Shown one piece after another: positions 28,548 to 38,732 of a stretch of DNA of 57,102 bases. Position numbers and translations under genes: made by a program. Under the pieces are notes generated by a model. The model did no database searches. It was not told the origin of the DNA and saw nothing but the letters and a program-made list of their open reading frames with translations. Within the stretch, counting starts at the first letter, position 1. Every line of letters begins with the position of its first letter. Source of the DNA: Rhodovulum steppense (GTDB taxonomy: Bacteria; Pseudomonadota; Alphaproteobacteria; Rhodobacterales; Rhodobacteraceae); contig NZ_SLVM01000021.1 in NCBI RefSeq assembly GCF_004339675.1, positions 1 to 57,102 of the forward strand, in the 5' to 3' direction.

Positions 28548-31500
28548 TCAAGGCAGGGCCGCGCGGGCAAGCGCCGCCTTGCCCAGGGCCTCGGGGATGG
28601 GCATCAGCAGCCCCGTGCGCGTCCACAGGATCGCAGTTTCGATCCGTTTGCCGGGATGGATCGCTGCCAGAGCATGACCATAGGCGCCCATCTGCCGCAA
28701 AAGCCCCTCGGGCGCATCCTCGGGCCGGTCGGGGATCAGGGCGTTGGTCTTGAAATCGACCGCGCAAACGTGATCGGCTCCGACGATCAGCCGGTCGATG
28801 GTGCCGCGCAGGGGGCGGCCGTTCAGGTCGGCGGAAAACGGCACCTCGGCCAGCGTGCCGGGGGCAAAGACGGGAGCGAGCCGCGGATCGGCCAGCAGCG
28901 CCTCGGCTTCGGCGCGCTGGCTGTCGATCCCGGCCTCGGGGGCGGGTGGATCGCAGCGGGACAGCAGCGCGCGGGCAAGCGCCGGGCGGTTGGCAGGCGG
29001 GCCATCGGGCAGGTGTTCCAGCAGCAGGTGCAGCCATGTGCCCCGCGCCATCGCCGCCTCGGCCGCCAGCCCGCCAGCCTCGCCCGGCATCACCTTGGCC
29101 CCGCCCAGATCAGACGGCGAGAGCGGCTGCGCCGGGCGCGGCGGGCGCACGGCCTCGCGCTGCGTCCAATCGGGCAGCGCCAGGGCCGGCGCCGGTGCCG
29201 GGCGCTCGTCCGCCGCGGCGCCGCCCCAATCGCCCAGCTCGTAGCGCTGCCCGGTCGCAAAGCCGAAATCCCAGGTCACTGGCCCCGCGCGGTCCAGCCC
29301 CGCCGCGATCCGGCTGTACCAATCGCTGCCTTCCTTGGTCAGCTTGCCCGCCGCGGCGACGATCAGCCATTGCTCGGCCCGCGTCATCGCGACGTAAAGC
29401 AGCCGGGCGCGTTCCTCCTCCTCGCGCCGCACCCGCGCCTCATGCGCCGCGGCCAGCGCGGGCGGGCGGTCCTCGGCGGGCGTCTTCCAGGCGATGCTGC
29501 CATTTTCCAGCAGGTATAGCTGGTCTTGGATGCGCACTTGCCGGGCTGCCGTATCGGGCAGGATCACCACCGGCGCCTCAAGCCCCTTGGCGCCATGCAC
29601 GGTCATCACCCGCAGCCGGTTTCCCGCGGAATCGAGCTGGCGCTTGATCTCGACCTCGTCGCTTTCAAGCCAGCCCAGGAACCCGGTCAGCGAGGGTACC
29701 TCGGTCCGCTCATAGGCCAGCGCCTGCGCGAGCAGCGCGTCGATCCCGTCCTCGGCCTCGTCGCCCAGTCGGGCGATCAGGCGGCGGCGGCCGTCATGGC
29801 GGGTCAGGATGCGTTCCAGCAATTCGTAGGGCCGCAGGAAATCGGCCTCGTCGCGCAACGCGGTCAGGATGGATTTCGTCTCTGTTCCGGCCCAATCCGC
29901 ATCGCGAAGCGCCTGCCACAGCCAGGCATGGCCTCGCCCCGCGGCCAGCCGGTAAAGTGCTGCCTCGTCCCAGCCGAACAGCGGCGAGCGCAGCGCGCAG
30001 GCCAGCGACAGGTCGTCCTCGGGCAGCGCGAGAAAGGACAGCAACGCGGTCAGATCGCGCACCGCCAGTTCGCCGCCGATCTTCAGCCGGTCGGCGCCCG
30101 CCACATCCAGCCCCTCGGCCTTGCAGGCGCGGATGATCTCGTGGAACAGGTCCGACCGCCGCTGCACCAGGATCAGAAAATCCCCCTCGCGCAGCTTGCG
30201 CCGCCTGAAGCCGCCCTGCTCCTTGACCGCAATCGTCTCGCCCCGGTCGATCATCCCCCGGATCGCGCCCGCCACCTGCCGGGCCAGCCGGACCGTGTGA
30301 TGCTCCTCGGCCAGCATGTCGACCGGCTCTGCCCAGTCGCCCGCCTCGGGCTTTTCGCTGTCCTCGACCACCGGCCAGAGATCGACGCGCCCCGGCAGAT
30401 CGGCATGGAACGCCCGGTGCAGCATGTCCCGGTCCAGCCCCTGCCGCGCGCCTTCGGGAAAGGTCAGATCGACCACGTTCAGGATCGCGGGCGAGGACCG
30501 GAACGAATAGTCCAGCGTCAGATCGACCAGCGCGCGGTCGATCCCGCGCAACCGCTCGCCAAAGGCGGCCTTCATCCGGTCGAACCCGCCCGGATCGGCG
30601 CCCTGGAAGGAATAGATCGACTGTTTCTTGTCGCCGACGACGAATATCGTCCGCTCGACCCCTTCGCGCGCGCCGCGCCCGGCGGTGAACTCCTGCGCCA
30701 GCAACTCGATCACTGCCCATTGCGCGGGGCTGGTGTCCTGCGCCTCGTCCACCAGGATGTGGTCCAGCCCGCCATCTAGCCGGAACAGCACCCATTGCGC
30801 AACACCCGGATCGGTCAGCAGCGCGCGCGCCTTCAGGATCAGGTCGTCGAAATCGAGCCAGCCATGGGCCTGTTTGCGCTGGGCATAGCGCGGCAGGAAC
30901 GCGGCGGCAAAGCGGTGCAGCGCCAGCGTCCGTTCGGCGGCGGCCAGTGCGACGCGGTGCGGGCGCGCGGCCTCTACCCTGGCCATCAGCGCGTGCAGAT
31001 CGTCCAGCGCGGGGCCAAGGGCGGCCTGCGTCGCCTTGGTGGGAAAGGCCCCGATCTTGGCCGAAAACGGCTGCTTGGCGCCCGAGCCGGTCAGGAAGAC
31101 CGCCTCAAGCCCCGCCAGAAGCGTCGGATCGCGCCGGGTCAGGTCCAGCGCGGCAAGGCGCACCGCATCCTTCTGATCGCTCGAGCTTCCCCCACGCAGG
31201 GCGGGCAGCAGCGATGCCATCAGATCGGCCTCGGTCCCCGTCAGGACCTGCGCCATCAAGGCCGCCGCATCGAACCCCGGCGCCAGCCCGAACAGCCGCC
31301 AGATCGCATCCGCATCCCCCGCCCCGGAAAAGCGGTCGCGCTGTCCCGCGATCTCGGCGGTCAGGGCGTCTAGGTCTTCGTCGGTGTGGAACCGCGCTAG
31401 CCCGGCAAAGACCGCCGCCTCCGGCCCCTCGGCCATCTCCTCGACGATCTCGGCCCGCAGACGCCGCGCCGCGCGGTCGTCCATCTCGGCGAATTGCGGC

Positions 31501-31922
31501 GAGACGCCCGCCTCCAGCGGGAACCGCCGCAAGAGGGACGCGCAGAAGGAATGGATGGTCTGGATCTTCAGGCCACCGGGCGTCTCGATCGCGCGCGCGA
31601 AAAGCCGCCGCGCCTCGCGCAGCAGTGCGGCCTCTATCGGGCCGTCCACGCCAAGTTCGTGCAGCGCGTGGCGCAGATCGGCATCGCCCAGCATCGCCCA
31701 GCCGCCCAGCCGTTCGAACAGCCGGTTCTGCATCTCGCTGGCGGCGGCCTTGGTATAGGTCAGGCACAGGATGCGCTGCGGCGGCACCCGGTTCAGCAAG
31801 AGCCGCGCCACCCGGTCGGTCAGCACCCGCGTCTTGCCAGAGCCTGCATTCGCCCCCAGCCAGGTCGAGTTCGCCGGATCCGCCGCCTGAACCTGCCGCT
31901 CGGTCGCATCATGGCGCCTCAT
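28548..31922 (-). CDS. addA: Double-strand break repair helicase-nuclease AddA
   Basis: Helicase and nuclease subunit of AddAB, which processes double-strand DNA ends for RecA-dependent recombination in place of RecBCD. About 1124 residues. Walker [13 protein letters not shown] is near residue 23; the UvrD-type motifs [40 protein letters not shown] and [15 protein letters not shown] follow in order. The C-terminal RecB-like nuclease shows AVDFKTNAL. The ATG overlaps the addB stop by 4 bp. Confidence 0.95.
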   Translation of the reverse strand: MRRHDATERQVQAADPANSTWLGANAGSGKTRVLTDRVARLLLNRVPPQRILCLTYTKAAASEMQNRLFERLGGWAMLGDADLRHALHELGVDGPIEAALLREARRLFARAIETPGGLKIQTIHSFCASLLRRFPLEAGVSPQFAEMDDRAARRLRAEIVEEMAEGPEAAVFAGLARFHTDEDLDALTAEIAGQRDRFSGAGDADAIWRLFGLAPGFDAAALMAQVLTGTEADLMASLLPALRGGSSSDQKDAVRLAALDLTRRDPTLLAGLEAVFLTGSGAKQPFSAKIGAFPTKATQAALGPALDDLHALMARVEAARPHRVALAAAERTLALHRFAAAFLPRYAQRKQAHGWLDFDDLILKARALLTDPGVAQWVLFRLDGGLDHILVDEAQDTSPAQWAVIELLAQEFTAGRGAREGVERTIFVVGDKKQSIYSFQGADPGGFDRMKAAFGERLRGIDRALVDLTLDYSFRSSPAILNVVDLTFPEGARQGLDRDMLHRAFHADLPGRVDLWPVVEDSEKPEAGDWAEPVDMLAEEHHTVRLARQVAGAIRGMIDRGETIAVKEQGGFRRRKLREGDFLILVQRRSDLFHEIIRACKAEGLDVAGADRLKIGGELAVRDLTALLSFLALPEDDLSLACALRSPLFGWDEAALYRLAAGRGHAWLWQALRDADWAGTETKSILTALRDEADFLRPYELLERILTRHDGRRRLIARLGDEAEDGIDALLAQALAYERTEVPSLTGFLGWLESDEVEIKRQLDSAGNRLRVMTVHGAKGLEAPVVILPDTAARQVRIQDQLYLLENGSIAWKTPAEDRPPALAAAHEARVRREEEERARLLYVAMTRAEQWLIVAAAGKLTKEGSDWYSRIAAGLDRAGPVTWDFGFATGQRYELGDWGGAAADERPAPAPALALPDWTQREAVRPPRPAQPLSPSDLGGAKVMPGEAGGLAAEAAMARGTWLHLLLEHLPDGPPANRPALARALLSRCDPPAPEAGIDSQRAEAEALLADPRLAPVFAPGTLAEVPFSADLNGRPLRGTIDRLIVGADHVCAVDFKTNALIPDRPEDAPEGLLRQMGAYGHALAAIHPGKRIETAILWTRTGLLMPIPEALGKAALARAALP

Positions 31923-34861
31923 CCGCCGACCTCCATCGCGAGGGGGGCGTCGGTCTCGTCCCATTCGCCGAAGCGCGACAGCAGGTCGTAATCGGTCCGA
32001 TCCGTCCGCTTCTGCAACCGGCTGCGGGCGGTGTATCCCTGTTCGGGCCGCGCATAATGCGCGATCAGCCGCCCAAGCTCGGCCCAGGTGCGAGCGACCA
32101 GCCCGTTTTCAAGCGGGTTCGTCACGGTTTTCGGCGGGTTGCCGAGGCCCAGATAGCTGACCTCATGCACGGGGGCGGCGGCGATGCCCTCGAACCCGCC
32201 GCGTTCGGCGATGCAGGCTTCCAGCAGCAACTGCTTGTCGAAGACTTCCATCGCCTTCTGGCTTGGCGGCGTGCCGGTCTTGTAATCGTAGATCACCAAC
32301 CGCCCGTCATCGCGCAGGTCGATCCGGTCGGCATTCGCGGTCAGCCGGAACCCGTCGGGCAACGTCACCGCCCCGGAACGCTCGCGGGCGATGCACTGCG
32401 CCGCGGCTTGCCGTTTGGCCTCGTCCCGCACGAACCCGGCCGCGACGCGCCCCAACCGCGCCCGCCACAGCGCCCGCGCCGCGGGCCAGGGCGCATCCTC
32501 GGCCAGAACGGCATCGGCCAACGCCATCAGGCGCGCCTCGGCCTGGGTCGGATCGGGGTCAAGCGGCTCGGCCAGGAAGCGTTCCAGAACCTTGTGCAGA
32601 ACCGTGCCGCGCAGGGGCGCGTCGGCCTGGTGGATCAGCGGGTCGAGCGGTTTCAGCCGCAGGATATGGCGGGCATAGACGGCGTAGGGGTCGCGGATCA
32701 ACCGCTCGACGGCTGTCACCGACAATTGCGCGGGCCGATCGGCGACAGGCGGCCGGGGCGAGGGGCGCGGGGCGGCCGGGATGGGCGCGGCGGGCCGTTC
32801 CAGTGCATCGGCAAGGCGCAGCCATTCTTCGCCGCGGGCCCGCATCGCCTTCAGCGCCTCGGGTCCGCCGGTGACCTTCAGCCCGTCCAGCAGGTTGGTC
32901 AGCCGGTTAAGCCAGCGTGCGGGAACGGTCTGTGCCTCGGCATCGCGGATCGCGCGGCTCAGCACGATTTCGGGGGCACAGATCGCCTGCTGGTAATCAT
33001 GCGCGGCCAGCCCGATCCGCCGCTCGGGCAGCAACAGGCCAAGCTGGGCGCGCATCTGGCGATTGAGCCAGGGATCGGGCGCGGGCGTCTCGGGCCAGGA
33101 GCCTTCGTTCAGCCCGGCCAGGATCACCAGATCGGCCCCCTGAACGCGGGCTTCGAGCGTGCCCCAGATCATGATGCCGGGATGCGGTTCGGGGGCCGAG
33201 CGGACCTCGTGCTCGCGCAGGATGGCGTCGAACAGGGCGGCGTAATCGGCGGGCGACATCTCGCCCCCGGCGTCGGCTTCGGCCCGCAGGGCATCGCACG
33301 CGGCAAGCGCGACCTCGCCCGCAGCCTCGGCCCAAAGCGCGCCGCTGTTGGTGCCGTCATGTCCGCCGGCCAGTGCCTCGGCCAATGCCAGATGACGCGC
33401 GACATGGGCCGATAAAGGCTCTGTTCCGGCCCGATCCAGCCCGTCAAGCGCCGCGCCCAGCCATGCGGCCCAGGCCACCCGACCATCCGCACGCCCCTTG
33501 CCCGCCCAGTCGCCCAGCGCCGCGCCATCGGGAAAGGCCGGGCCGTTACGGCGCAGATGCAGCTCAAGCTCGCGCGTCCAAAGCAGATGCTGCGCCCGCT
33601 GCCCCAGGCCCGAGGCGGTCAGCGGATGCTTGAGCAGCGCCAGCAGTCCCGCCACCGTCAGCCGCTGGCCGAACAGCGCCGCCACCTGCCGCAGGAACCG
33701 GCCCGGCGGCGACAGCGGCAGCGGCATCCCCCCGCTGTCGTCGGGCAGGACGCCCCAGCGGTCCAGCGCGGCGGCGACCTGCCGGGTCAGGGTGCGGTTC
33801 GGGGTGATGAGCGCCGCGGTTCGTCCGGCCTCGGCCGCCTCGCGCAGCCGCAAGGCGACGGCCAGCGCCTCGGCCCGCGGCGAGGGTGCCTCGATCAGGG
33901 CCATGCGGGCGGTGGCCTCGTCCAGATCCGCGAGGCGCGGACCCTCGTCCATCCATTGATCCGTCACCGGCGCAGGCCGCAGCGAGAGCGAGACCAGCCG
34001 GTTGCGCGCCGGGCATGGCGGGGGGGCATCGGCATGCCAGGGCTGCACCGCCGCCGCGTCCATCTCCAACCCGTCGAGCAGGCGGCGGAACCGGTATTGC
34101 GGATGATCCTCTGCCGCCAGCGCCTCGTCGAGGCTGGCCCAGGTCGCGCCCGGCATGTCGAAATCGAAACCCGGCAGGACCACCGCCCCCTGCGGCAGCC
34201 GCGCAACCGCCGCCATGAACAGCGCCGTCGCGCCCCGCGACCCCGTGCTGCCCGCAACGATCACCGGATGCCCGGGCGGATCGGTCCGCCACCGCGCGGC
34301 CAGCCGTTGCGCCGCCATCCGTTGACGGGCGCCGTCATTGCCGCGCGCCGTCGGGTCGGGGCCGAGATAGGCATCGACCAGACCCAGAAACCGCCGCGAG
34401 CGTGCCCAATGCGCCGACAGATCGCCCATGTCGAGACGGTCCAGCGCCTGCGGATCCACGCCCTCGGCCAGCATCTCGTCCATCAGCCGCGCCAGGTTGT
34501 CGGCAAGGTCGAAGATCGAACTGCGCGGCGCGAGTTCCGGTTCGATTTCCAGAAGTTTGCCCACAAGCGTCGCAAGTTCCAGCTTGCGGCGCAGCGGCGA
34601 GGGGGGCGCGGGCAGCTCGGCCAGCACCGGATGGCTGCCCAGTTCGGCCACCAGCCGAATGCGGGGCCAAAGCCGCGGGGGGCTGGCGGCCAGCAGATCC
34701 TGCAAGCGCCGCCGCATGCGTTGGGTGTTCACCCAGATTTCCATCCGCGCCCAGGCATCGGGCGGGGCATCGGCCATCCGGTTCTCAAGCCCGGCCAGAA
34801 ACGCGGCCGGGAAATCGGCGCCCGGCGGCAGGCCGAACAGGCTGGGTCCGTTGTCAGCCAT
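31919..34861 (-). CDS. addB: Double-strand break repair protein AddB
   Basis: Partner of AddA. About 980 residues from the ATG at 34861 (MADNGPSLFGLPPG); the in-frame upstream extension overlaps murU and is rejected. The N-terminal half is a helicase-like domain with a weak Walker-A-like VAGSTGSRGAT rather than a canonical one. The C-terminal nuclease has the DYKTG motif (VIYDYKTGTPPSQK). I do not see the four-Cys Fe-S cluster pattern described for Bacillus AddB, in line with the diverged alphaproteobacterial form. It overlaps murU by 8 bp and addA by 4 bp. Confidence 0.93.
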   Translation of the reverse strand: MADNGPSLFGLPPGADFPAAFLAGLENRMADAPPDAWARMEIWVNTQRMRRRLQDLLAASPPRLWPRIRLVAELGSHPVLAELPAPPSPLRRKLELATLVGKLLEIEPELAPRSSIFDLADNLARLMDEMLAEGVDPQALDRLDMGDLSAHWARSRRFLGLVDAYLGPDPTARGNDGARQRMAAQRLAARWRTDPPGHPVIVAGSTGSRGATALFMAAVARLPQGAVVLPGFDFDMPGATWASLDEALAAEDHPQYRFRRLLDGLEMDAAAVQPWHADAPPPCPARNRLVSLSLRPAPVTDQWMDEGPRLADLDEATARMALIEAPSPRAEALAVALRLREAAEAGRTAALITPNRTLTRQVAAALDRWGVLPDDSGGMPLPLSPPGRFLRQVAALFGQRLTVAGLLALLKHPLTASGLGQRAQHLLWTRELELHLRRNGPAFPDGAALGDWAGKGRADGRVAWAAWLGAALDGLDRAGTEPLSAHVARHLALAEALAGGHDGTNSGALWAEAAGEVALAACDALRAEADAGGEMSPADYAALFDAILREHEVRSAPEPHPGIMIWGTLEARVQGADLVILAGLNEGSWPETPAPDPWLNRQMRAQLGLLLPERRIGLAAHDYQQAICAPEIVLSRAIRDAEAQTVPARWLNRLTNLLDGLKVTGGPEALKAMRARGEEWLRLADALERPAAPIPAAPRPSPRPPVADRPAQLSVTAVERLIRDPYAVYARHILRLKPLDPLIHQADAPLRGTVLHKVLERFLAEPLDPDPTQAEARLMALADAVLAEDAPWPAARALWRARLGRVAAGFVRDEAKRQAAAQCIARERSGAVTLPDGFRLTANADRIDLRDDGRLVIYDYKTGTPPSQKAMEVFDKQLLLEACIAERGGFEGIAAAPVHEVSYLGLGNPPKTVTNPLENGLVARTWAELGRLIAHYARPEQGYTARSRLQKRTDRTDYDLLSRFGEWDETDAPLAMEVGG

Positions 34862-35540
34862 CGTGCGCCCCGGCCAGCATTGCTTCTGCTTCGGCGATGC
34901 CGCCCGGATGGCCGACATCGCACCAGCCGCCCGCATGCAGGACGCCGAACAGCCGCCCCGCGGCAATCGCGCGGTCCCAGACGCGGTTGAGCGAGAATGT
35001 CTCCTCGGCGATGTCGCCCAACAGATCCGTCCGGACGATCTGCGCCCCGGTATAGACCGATGGTCCCGCGCGGCTGACCCGGCCTTCGGCGTCCAGCGCG
35101 AAATCGCCCGTGCCGCGATAGCCGCGCGCCGCGTCGGCCGCGACCAGCAGCAAGAGCGCGTCCATGCGGTCCGGATCCCATGCGTCGGCCAGCCGACGCA
35201 GCGGGTTCGGCCCGGTCCAGATCGCGTCACTGTTCAGCGTGAAGACGGTGTCCGCGCCCAGAAGCGGCAGCGCCTTGCGCAGCCCGCCGCCGGTGTCGAG
35301 GATCGCGCCCGCCTCGTGCGAGATCGCGACGCCGCGGCCCGACAGATGCGCGTGAAGCTGCTCGGCCCGGTAATGGGTGTTGACGACGATCCGGGCGATC
35401 CCGGCATCCGTTGCCAGATCCAGCGCATGGTCGATCAGCGCGCGGCCCGCGACCGCGATCAGGGGTTTCGGCCGGTCGGCGGTCAGCGCGCCCATGCGCG
35501 TGCCGAACCCGGCGGCGAACAGCATCAGCGCATCGGGCAT
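34854..35540 (-). CDS. murU: Nucleotidyltransferase, probable MurNAc-1-phosphate uridylyltransferase MurU
   Basis: Sugar-1-phosphate nucleotidyltransferase, 228 residues. The N-terminal nucleotide-binding motif FAAGFGTRMGALTADRPKP is diagnostic of the fold; EAGAILDTGGGL and TLNSDAIWTG (metal-binding Asp) follow. Its partnership with the adjacent AmgK-type kinase points to the anhydro-MurNAc salvage route, in which MurU makes UDP-MurNAc from MurNAc-1-phosphate. The alternative is a general hexose-1-phosphate nucleotidyltransferase. It overlaps amgK by 16 bp and addB by 8 bp. Confidence 0.82.
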   Translation of the reverse strand: MPDALMLFAAGFGTRMGALTADRPKPLIAVAGRALIDHALDLATDAGIARIVVNTHYRAEQLHAHLSGRGVAISHEAGAILDTGGGLRKALPLLGADTVFTLNSDAIWTGPNPLRRLADAWDPDRMDALLLLVAADAARGYRGTGDFALDAEGRVSRAGPSVYTGAQIVRTDLLGDIAEETFSLNRVWDRAIAAGRLFGVLHAGGWCDVGHPGGIAEAEAMLAGAHDG

Positions 35541-36535
35541 TTTCGGGCGATCCGGTCAAGGCGGTCGGGCTCGGGCGACGGGATCAGGTCCAGCACCTGC
35601 GCGCGCAAGGGGGCAAGGTCGGGATGGGACAGGTCGCACATCAGGTGCCCCCAGACCCGCGGCAGCAGGGGCAGATAGCCGGGCTTGCCATCGCGCAGGC
35701 AGAGCCGGGCAAAGACGCCGAGGATGCGCAGGTTGCGCTGCGCGCCCAGCAGGGCATAGGCGCGCTCGAAGGCGTCGGGTGCCGTGCCGGTCGCCGCGAC
35801 ATAGCGCGCCCGCATCCGCGATTGCAGCGCCGGATCGACATCGCGCCGCGCATCCTCCAGCAGCGAGACCAGATCATAGGCCGGGTGCCCGCACAGTGCG
35901 TCCTGGAAATCCAGAAGACCGACCCGCGCAACCCCCTGCCGCGCGGGCAGCCAGATCAGGTTCTCGGCGTGATAGTCGCGCAGGATAAGCACGGAGGGCG
36001 GCGCATGTTCGGCCAACATCGTCTCTATTTCGGCCCGAAACGCCTCTGACGAACCATCGGGGGCGGGGGCGTCGATGCCCGGCAGATACCACTCGAAGGG
36101 CAGGCAGGCGAGCCGCGCCATCGTCGCCGCATCATAGGCGCCAAGGCCCGAAGGGGGCGGCGTGCGGTGCATCTCGGCCAGCAGATCGACCGCGGCGGCA
36201 TAAAGCGTTTCTTCCTGCGCCGGATCACGGACAGCGACGCGGGCGAAAAGATCGTCGCCCAGATCCTCCAGCAGCAACAGGCCTGCGCCCGGATCGGCTG
36301 CCAGGATCGTTGGCGCGGATAGGCCCAAGCCGGACAGATGCCGCGCGATGGCGAGGAAGGGGCGCACATCCTCGCCCCGCTCGGCGGGCGCATCCATCAG
36401 CACGGCGGTTCGCAGCCCGTCGGTCAGCCGTTCATAGCGCCGGTTTGAGGCATCACCCGCCAGCGGACGGCGCGCTGCCCCGTCCCAGCCTGCGCCCGAC
36501 AGGAACGCGGCGATCACGTCGGAACGCTCAGGCAT
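35525..36535 (-). CDS. amgK: Aminoglycoside-phosphotransferase-fold sugar kinase, probable AmgK
   Basis: About 336 residues from the ATG at 36535. The kinase fold is shown by GDASNRRYERL near the N-terminus, LLLEDLGDDLF, the catalytic loop ILRDYHAENLIW and the metal-binding LLDFQDALCGHPAYDL. AmgK phosphorylates MurNAc (and GlcNAc) at the anomeric position, which MurU then activates, bypassing the fosfomycin-sensitive MurA step. The assignment rests on fold plus neighbour. It overlaps tsaE by 8 bp and murU by 16 bp. Confidence 0.82.
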   Translation of the reverse strand: MPERSDVIAAFLSGAGWDGAARRPLAGDASNRRYERLTDGLRTAVLMDAPAERGEDVRPFLAIARHLSGLGLSAPTILAADPGAGLLLLEDLGDDLFARVAVRDPAQEETLYAAAVDLLAEMHRTPPPSGLGAYDAATMARLACLPFEWYLPGIDAPAPDGSSEAFRAEIETMLAEHAPPSVLILRDYHAENLIWLPARQGVARVGLLDFQDALCGHPAYDLVSLLEDARRDVDPALQSRMRARYVAATGTAPDAFERAYALLGAQRNLRILGVFARLCLRDGKPGYLPLLPRVWGHLMCDLSHPDLAPLRAQVLDLIPSPEPDRLDRIARKCPMR

Positions 36536-37043
36536 CGAAGGCGATCTCGGCAAGGGCGGCATCCAGCCGGTCCGACCATGCGGGATCGGAGAAGGAAAGA
36601 ACCGCCTCGCGACTCTCCTCGTCCGCGCCCTGCGCAAGGCGCAGCCGCAACGCCCCCGCCGGCGCAAGATCGCCCAGCCGGTCCGGCCATTCGACAATGC
36701 AAAGCGCGGTGCCGAACGCCTCGTCGAGGCCCAGTTCGACCACCTCGTCGGGATGGGACAGGCGGTACAGATCGGCATGCCAGATTTCGATCGGCCCGGC
36801 CTGATAGACCTGAACCAGCGTGAAGGTCGGCGAGGGCACGTCCTCGGGCGGCAGGCCCGCGCGGGCACGCAGCGCGCCGATCAGCGCCCGGGAAAACGCC
36901 GTCTTGCCCGCGCCGATCGAGCCCTCCAGCAGGATCGTGTCGCCCGCGCGCAGCAACCCGGCCATCCGGTCCGCAAAGGCCCGCATCCCGGCCTCGGAGG
37001 CGAGCGTCAGGTGGATTTCAAGGGAGGAAGGGAGGTGCGGCAT
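36528..37043 (-). CDS. tsaE: tRNA t6A biosynthesis ATPase TsaE
   Basis: P-loop ATPase needed with TsaB, TsaC and TsaD for N6-threonylcarbamoyladenosine at A37 of ANN-reading tRNAs. 171 residues. Walker A LLEGSIGAGKTAFSRALI is near residue 40, with SPTFTLVQVY and WHADLYRL as the switch and substrate segments, and CIVEWPDRL as Walker B region. TsaD is encoded 10.6 kb away. It lies 42 bp after the PAS-protein gene and overlaps amgK by 8 bp. Confidence 0.94.
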   Translation of the reverse strand: MPHLPSSLEIHLTLASEAGMRAFADRMAGLLRAGDTILLEGSIGAGKTAFSRALIGALRARAGLPPEDVPSPTFTLVQVYQAGPIEIWHADLYRLSHPDEVVELGLDEAFGTALCIVEWPDRLGDLAPAGALRLRLAQGADEESREAVLSFSDPAWSDRLDAALAEIAFDA

Positions 37044-37085
37044 GAGCGCAGTCTTACGCCCCGTGCCGCGACCCGCAAGGCCGGA

Positions 37086-38624
37086 TCAGCCCACCGCGCG
37101 CGAAACTGCGGGCTCTTCGTCGCGGGCCTGGCAGTCGGCCCGAAAGCCGACCAGAACGGCCCCGCCACCGACCGGCCGCACCCTGCAGGCCAGTCGGCGC
37201 CCGTCGCAATGTACCATGCTGCCCGCCCAGGGCTTTCGCTGCCGGATCATGCGGGAGAGTTCGACGGCGGTGCCGATATCTCCGGGAACGCAGTTCTTCT
37301 GCCAGACCGCCGTTGCCCCGGCGATGTCCGTGGTCCCCATCACCAGCATCGGATCCTGGCCCCAGAGCGCGGCATATTCAGCGTTCGACATCGTCAGGAC
37401 ACCTGCCCCCGAGAAGACCGCGATGGCCTCGTCCAGGCTGTCGATCACGGCCTGCCCGGTCTCGATCTCGCACCGGAACCGCCGGGTCAAGGACATCTCG
37501 GCGCTGATATCCTCGAACAGGAAGGCCACTGCACCATCCGGGTGCGGTCGCCCGGTCACCCGATAGACCTGACCGGAGGGCAGGGTCCAGGTGTCGGAAT
37601 AGACGCCGTCCTGCGCGTCGCGCTCCAGCCGCATGATCTGTTCCCGCCAGGTGCGGTAATCCTTGGGCTCGGGCATCATCCGGGTCTCGCGCAGCCGGTC
37701 AAGCACCGCGATCAGCGTCGGCCGCGCCGTCAGGAACTCGGGCTCGAAGTGAAACAGATCCAGCATCGCCGGATTGAACAGCACCAGTTCGCGCGCCCGG
37801 TTGAACACCGCCAGTCCGATCGGCAATTCGGCGAAGGTCTTGGTCAGGGTCTGGACGAAATTGCGCAGCGCGGTTTCGGCGCGGACGGCGGCGTCGGCGG
37901 GCAGGGCAAAGCGAAGCCGCGCGCCATCGGCCATGACCGAGACGCAATCGAACCAGCGTTCGCTGCCGTCGCCCGTCTGGATGACTTCGCGATGAGGCGC
38001 CTGCCCGCCCGTTTCGGGGGGCGAGAAAAGCGCAGGCAGCGGCCAGCTTGGCTGTGATTCCTCGCTCTGGCGCTGGCGGACCATCGCCAGATAGGCGCTG
38101 TTGGCCCAGGCAACCGCGCCCTGCTCGTCCTCCTGCCAGGCCGGGGTGGGCATCGCCTCGACGACATCGCGCAGGGTCGTGAGTTCCGCGGTCATCGCGG
38201 CCAGGCTTTGCAGGTCGGGCGCGTCCTGCAAAGCCTCGGGCAGGTGCAGTGCCAGACGGGCCACGCCGTCCAGCCAGGTCGCAGTCAGTTGCGCCGGGCC
38301 GCTCGCCTCGGTCATCAGTGCGCAGCCCTCGCTGTCAAGCCGGGCCATCCGATCCCGGAAACCAGGAAACCTCGGTCCGACAAGTGCGCAAAGCCGATGC
38401 CAGTCAGACAGCCCCGAGGGGCCGTTCTCCAGAAAGCGCCGGGCCTCGGGCGTGGCATCGACGAGATGATCGCCTTCGAACAGGAAGACGATATTCGTTT
38501 CGGCACGCGCCGTTCGTTTTGGCCGACCCAGACGCGGCACGAGTGGCAGCACGAGCAGCGCCAAGGCCGCCGTGGTCAACGACGTCACCCCCATGATCAG
38601 CGCGAACACCCAGTCGAACGTCAT
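37086..38624 (-). CDS. Membrane-anchored PAS-domain protein without a kinase domain
   Basis: About 512 residues. The N-terminus (about residues 5-27) is one hydrophobic helix. The rest contains at least two PAS-like regions: about 150-200 (AMPTPAWQEDEQGAVAWANSAY), and a longer stretch about 280-490 with LPIGLAVFNRARELVLFNPA and IDSLDEAIAVFSGAGVLTMSN. No histidine-kinase H, N or G box, GGDEF, EAL or HTH follows; the protein ends soon after the last PAS. Its output is unknown. It sits between tsaE and regB. The ATG at 38624 follows GGGGCAGGA; an ATG 11 codons upstream is the alternative. Confidence 0.75.
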   Translation of the reverse strand: MTFDWVFALIMGVTSLTTAALALLVLPLVPRLGRPKRTARAETNIVFLFEGDHLVDATPEARRFLENGPSGLSDWHRLCALVGPRFPGFRDRMARLDSEGCALMTEASGPAQLTATWLDGVARLALHLPEALQDAPDLQSLAAMTAELTTLRDVVEAMPTPAWQEDEQGAVAWANSAYLAMVRQRQSEESQPSWPLPALFSPPETGGQAPHREVIQTGDGSERWFDCVSVMADGARLRFALPADAAVRAETALRNFVQTLTKTFAELPIGLAVFNRARELVLFNPAMLDLFHFEPEFLTARPTLIAVLDRLRETRMMPEPKDYRTWREQIMRLERDAQDGVYSDTWTLPSGQVYRVTGRPHPDGAVAFLFEDISAEMSLTRRFRCEIETGQAVIDSLDEAIAVFSGAGVLTMSNAEYAALWGQDPMLVMGTTDIAGATAVWQKNCVPGDIGTAVELSRMIRQRKPWAGSMVHCDGRRLACRVRPVGGGAVLVGFRADCQARDEEPAVSRAVG

Positions 38625-38732
38625 ATCCTGCCCCACAGCCTGTCGCTCAAGGGTCATGTTTTCGCCAGAAGGGTTAACGTCGTCTTAATGCACCGTCTTG
38701 GCAGTCCTGATCGTTGCGATGGCCGCGTATGT

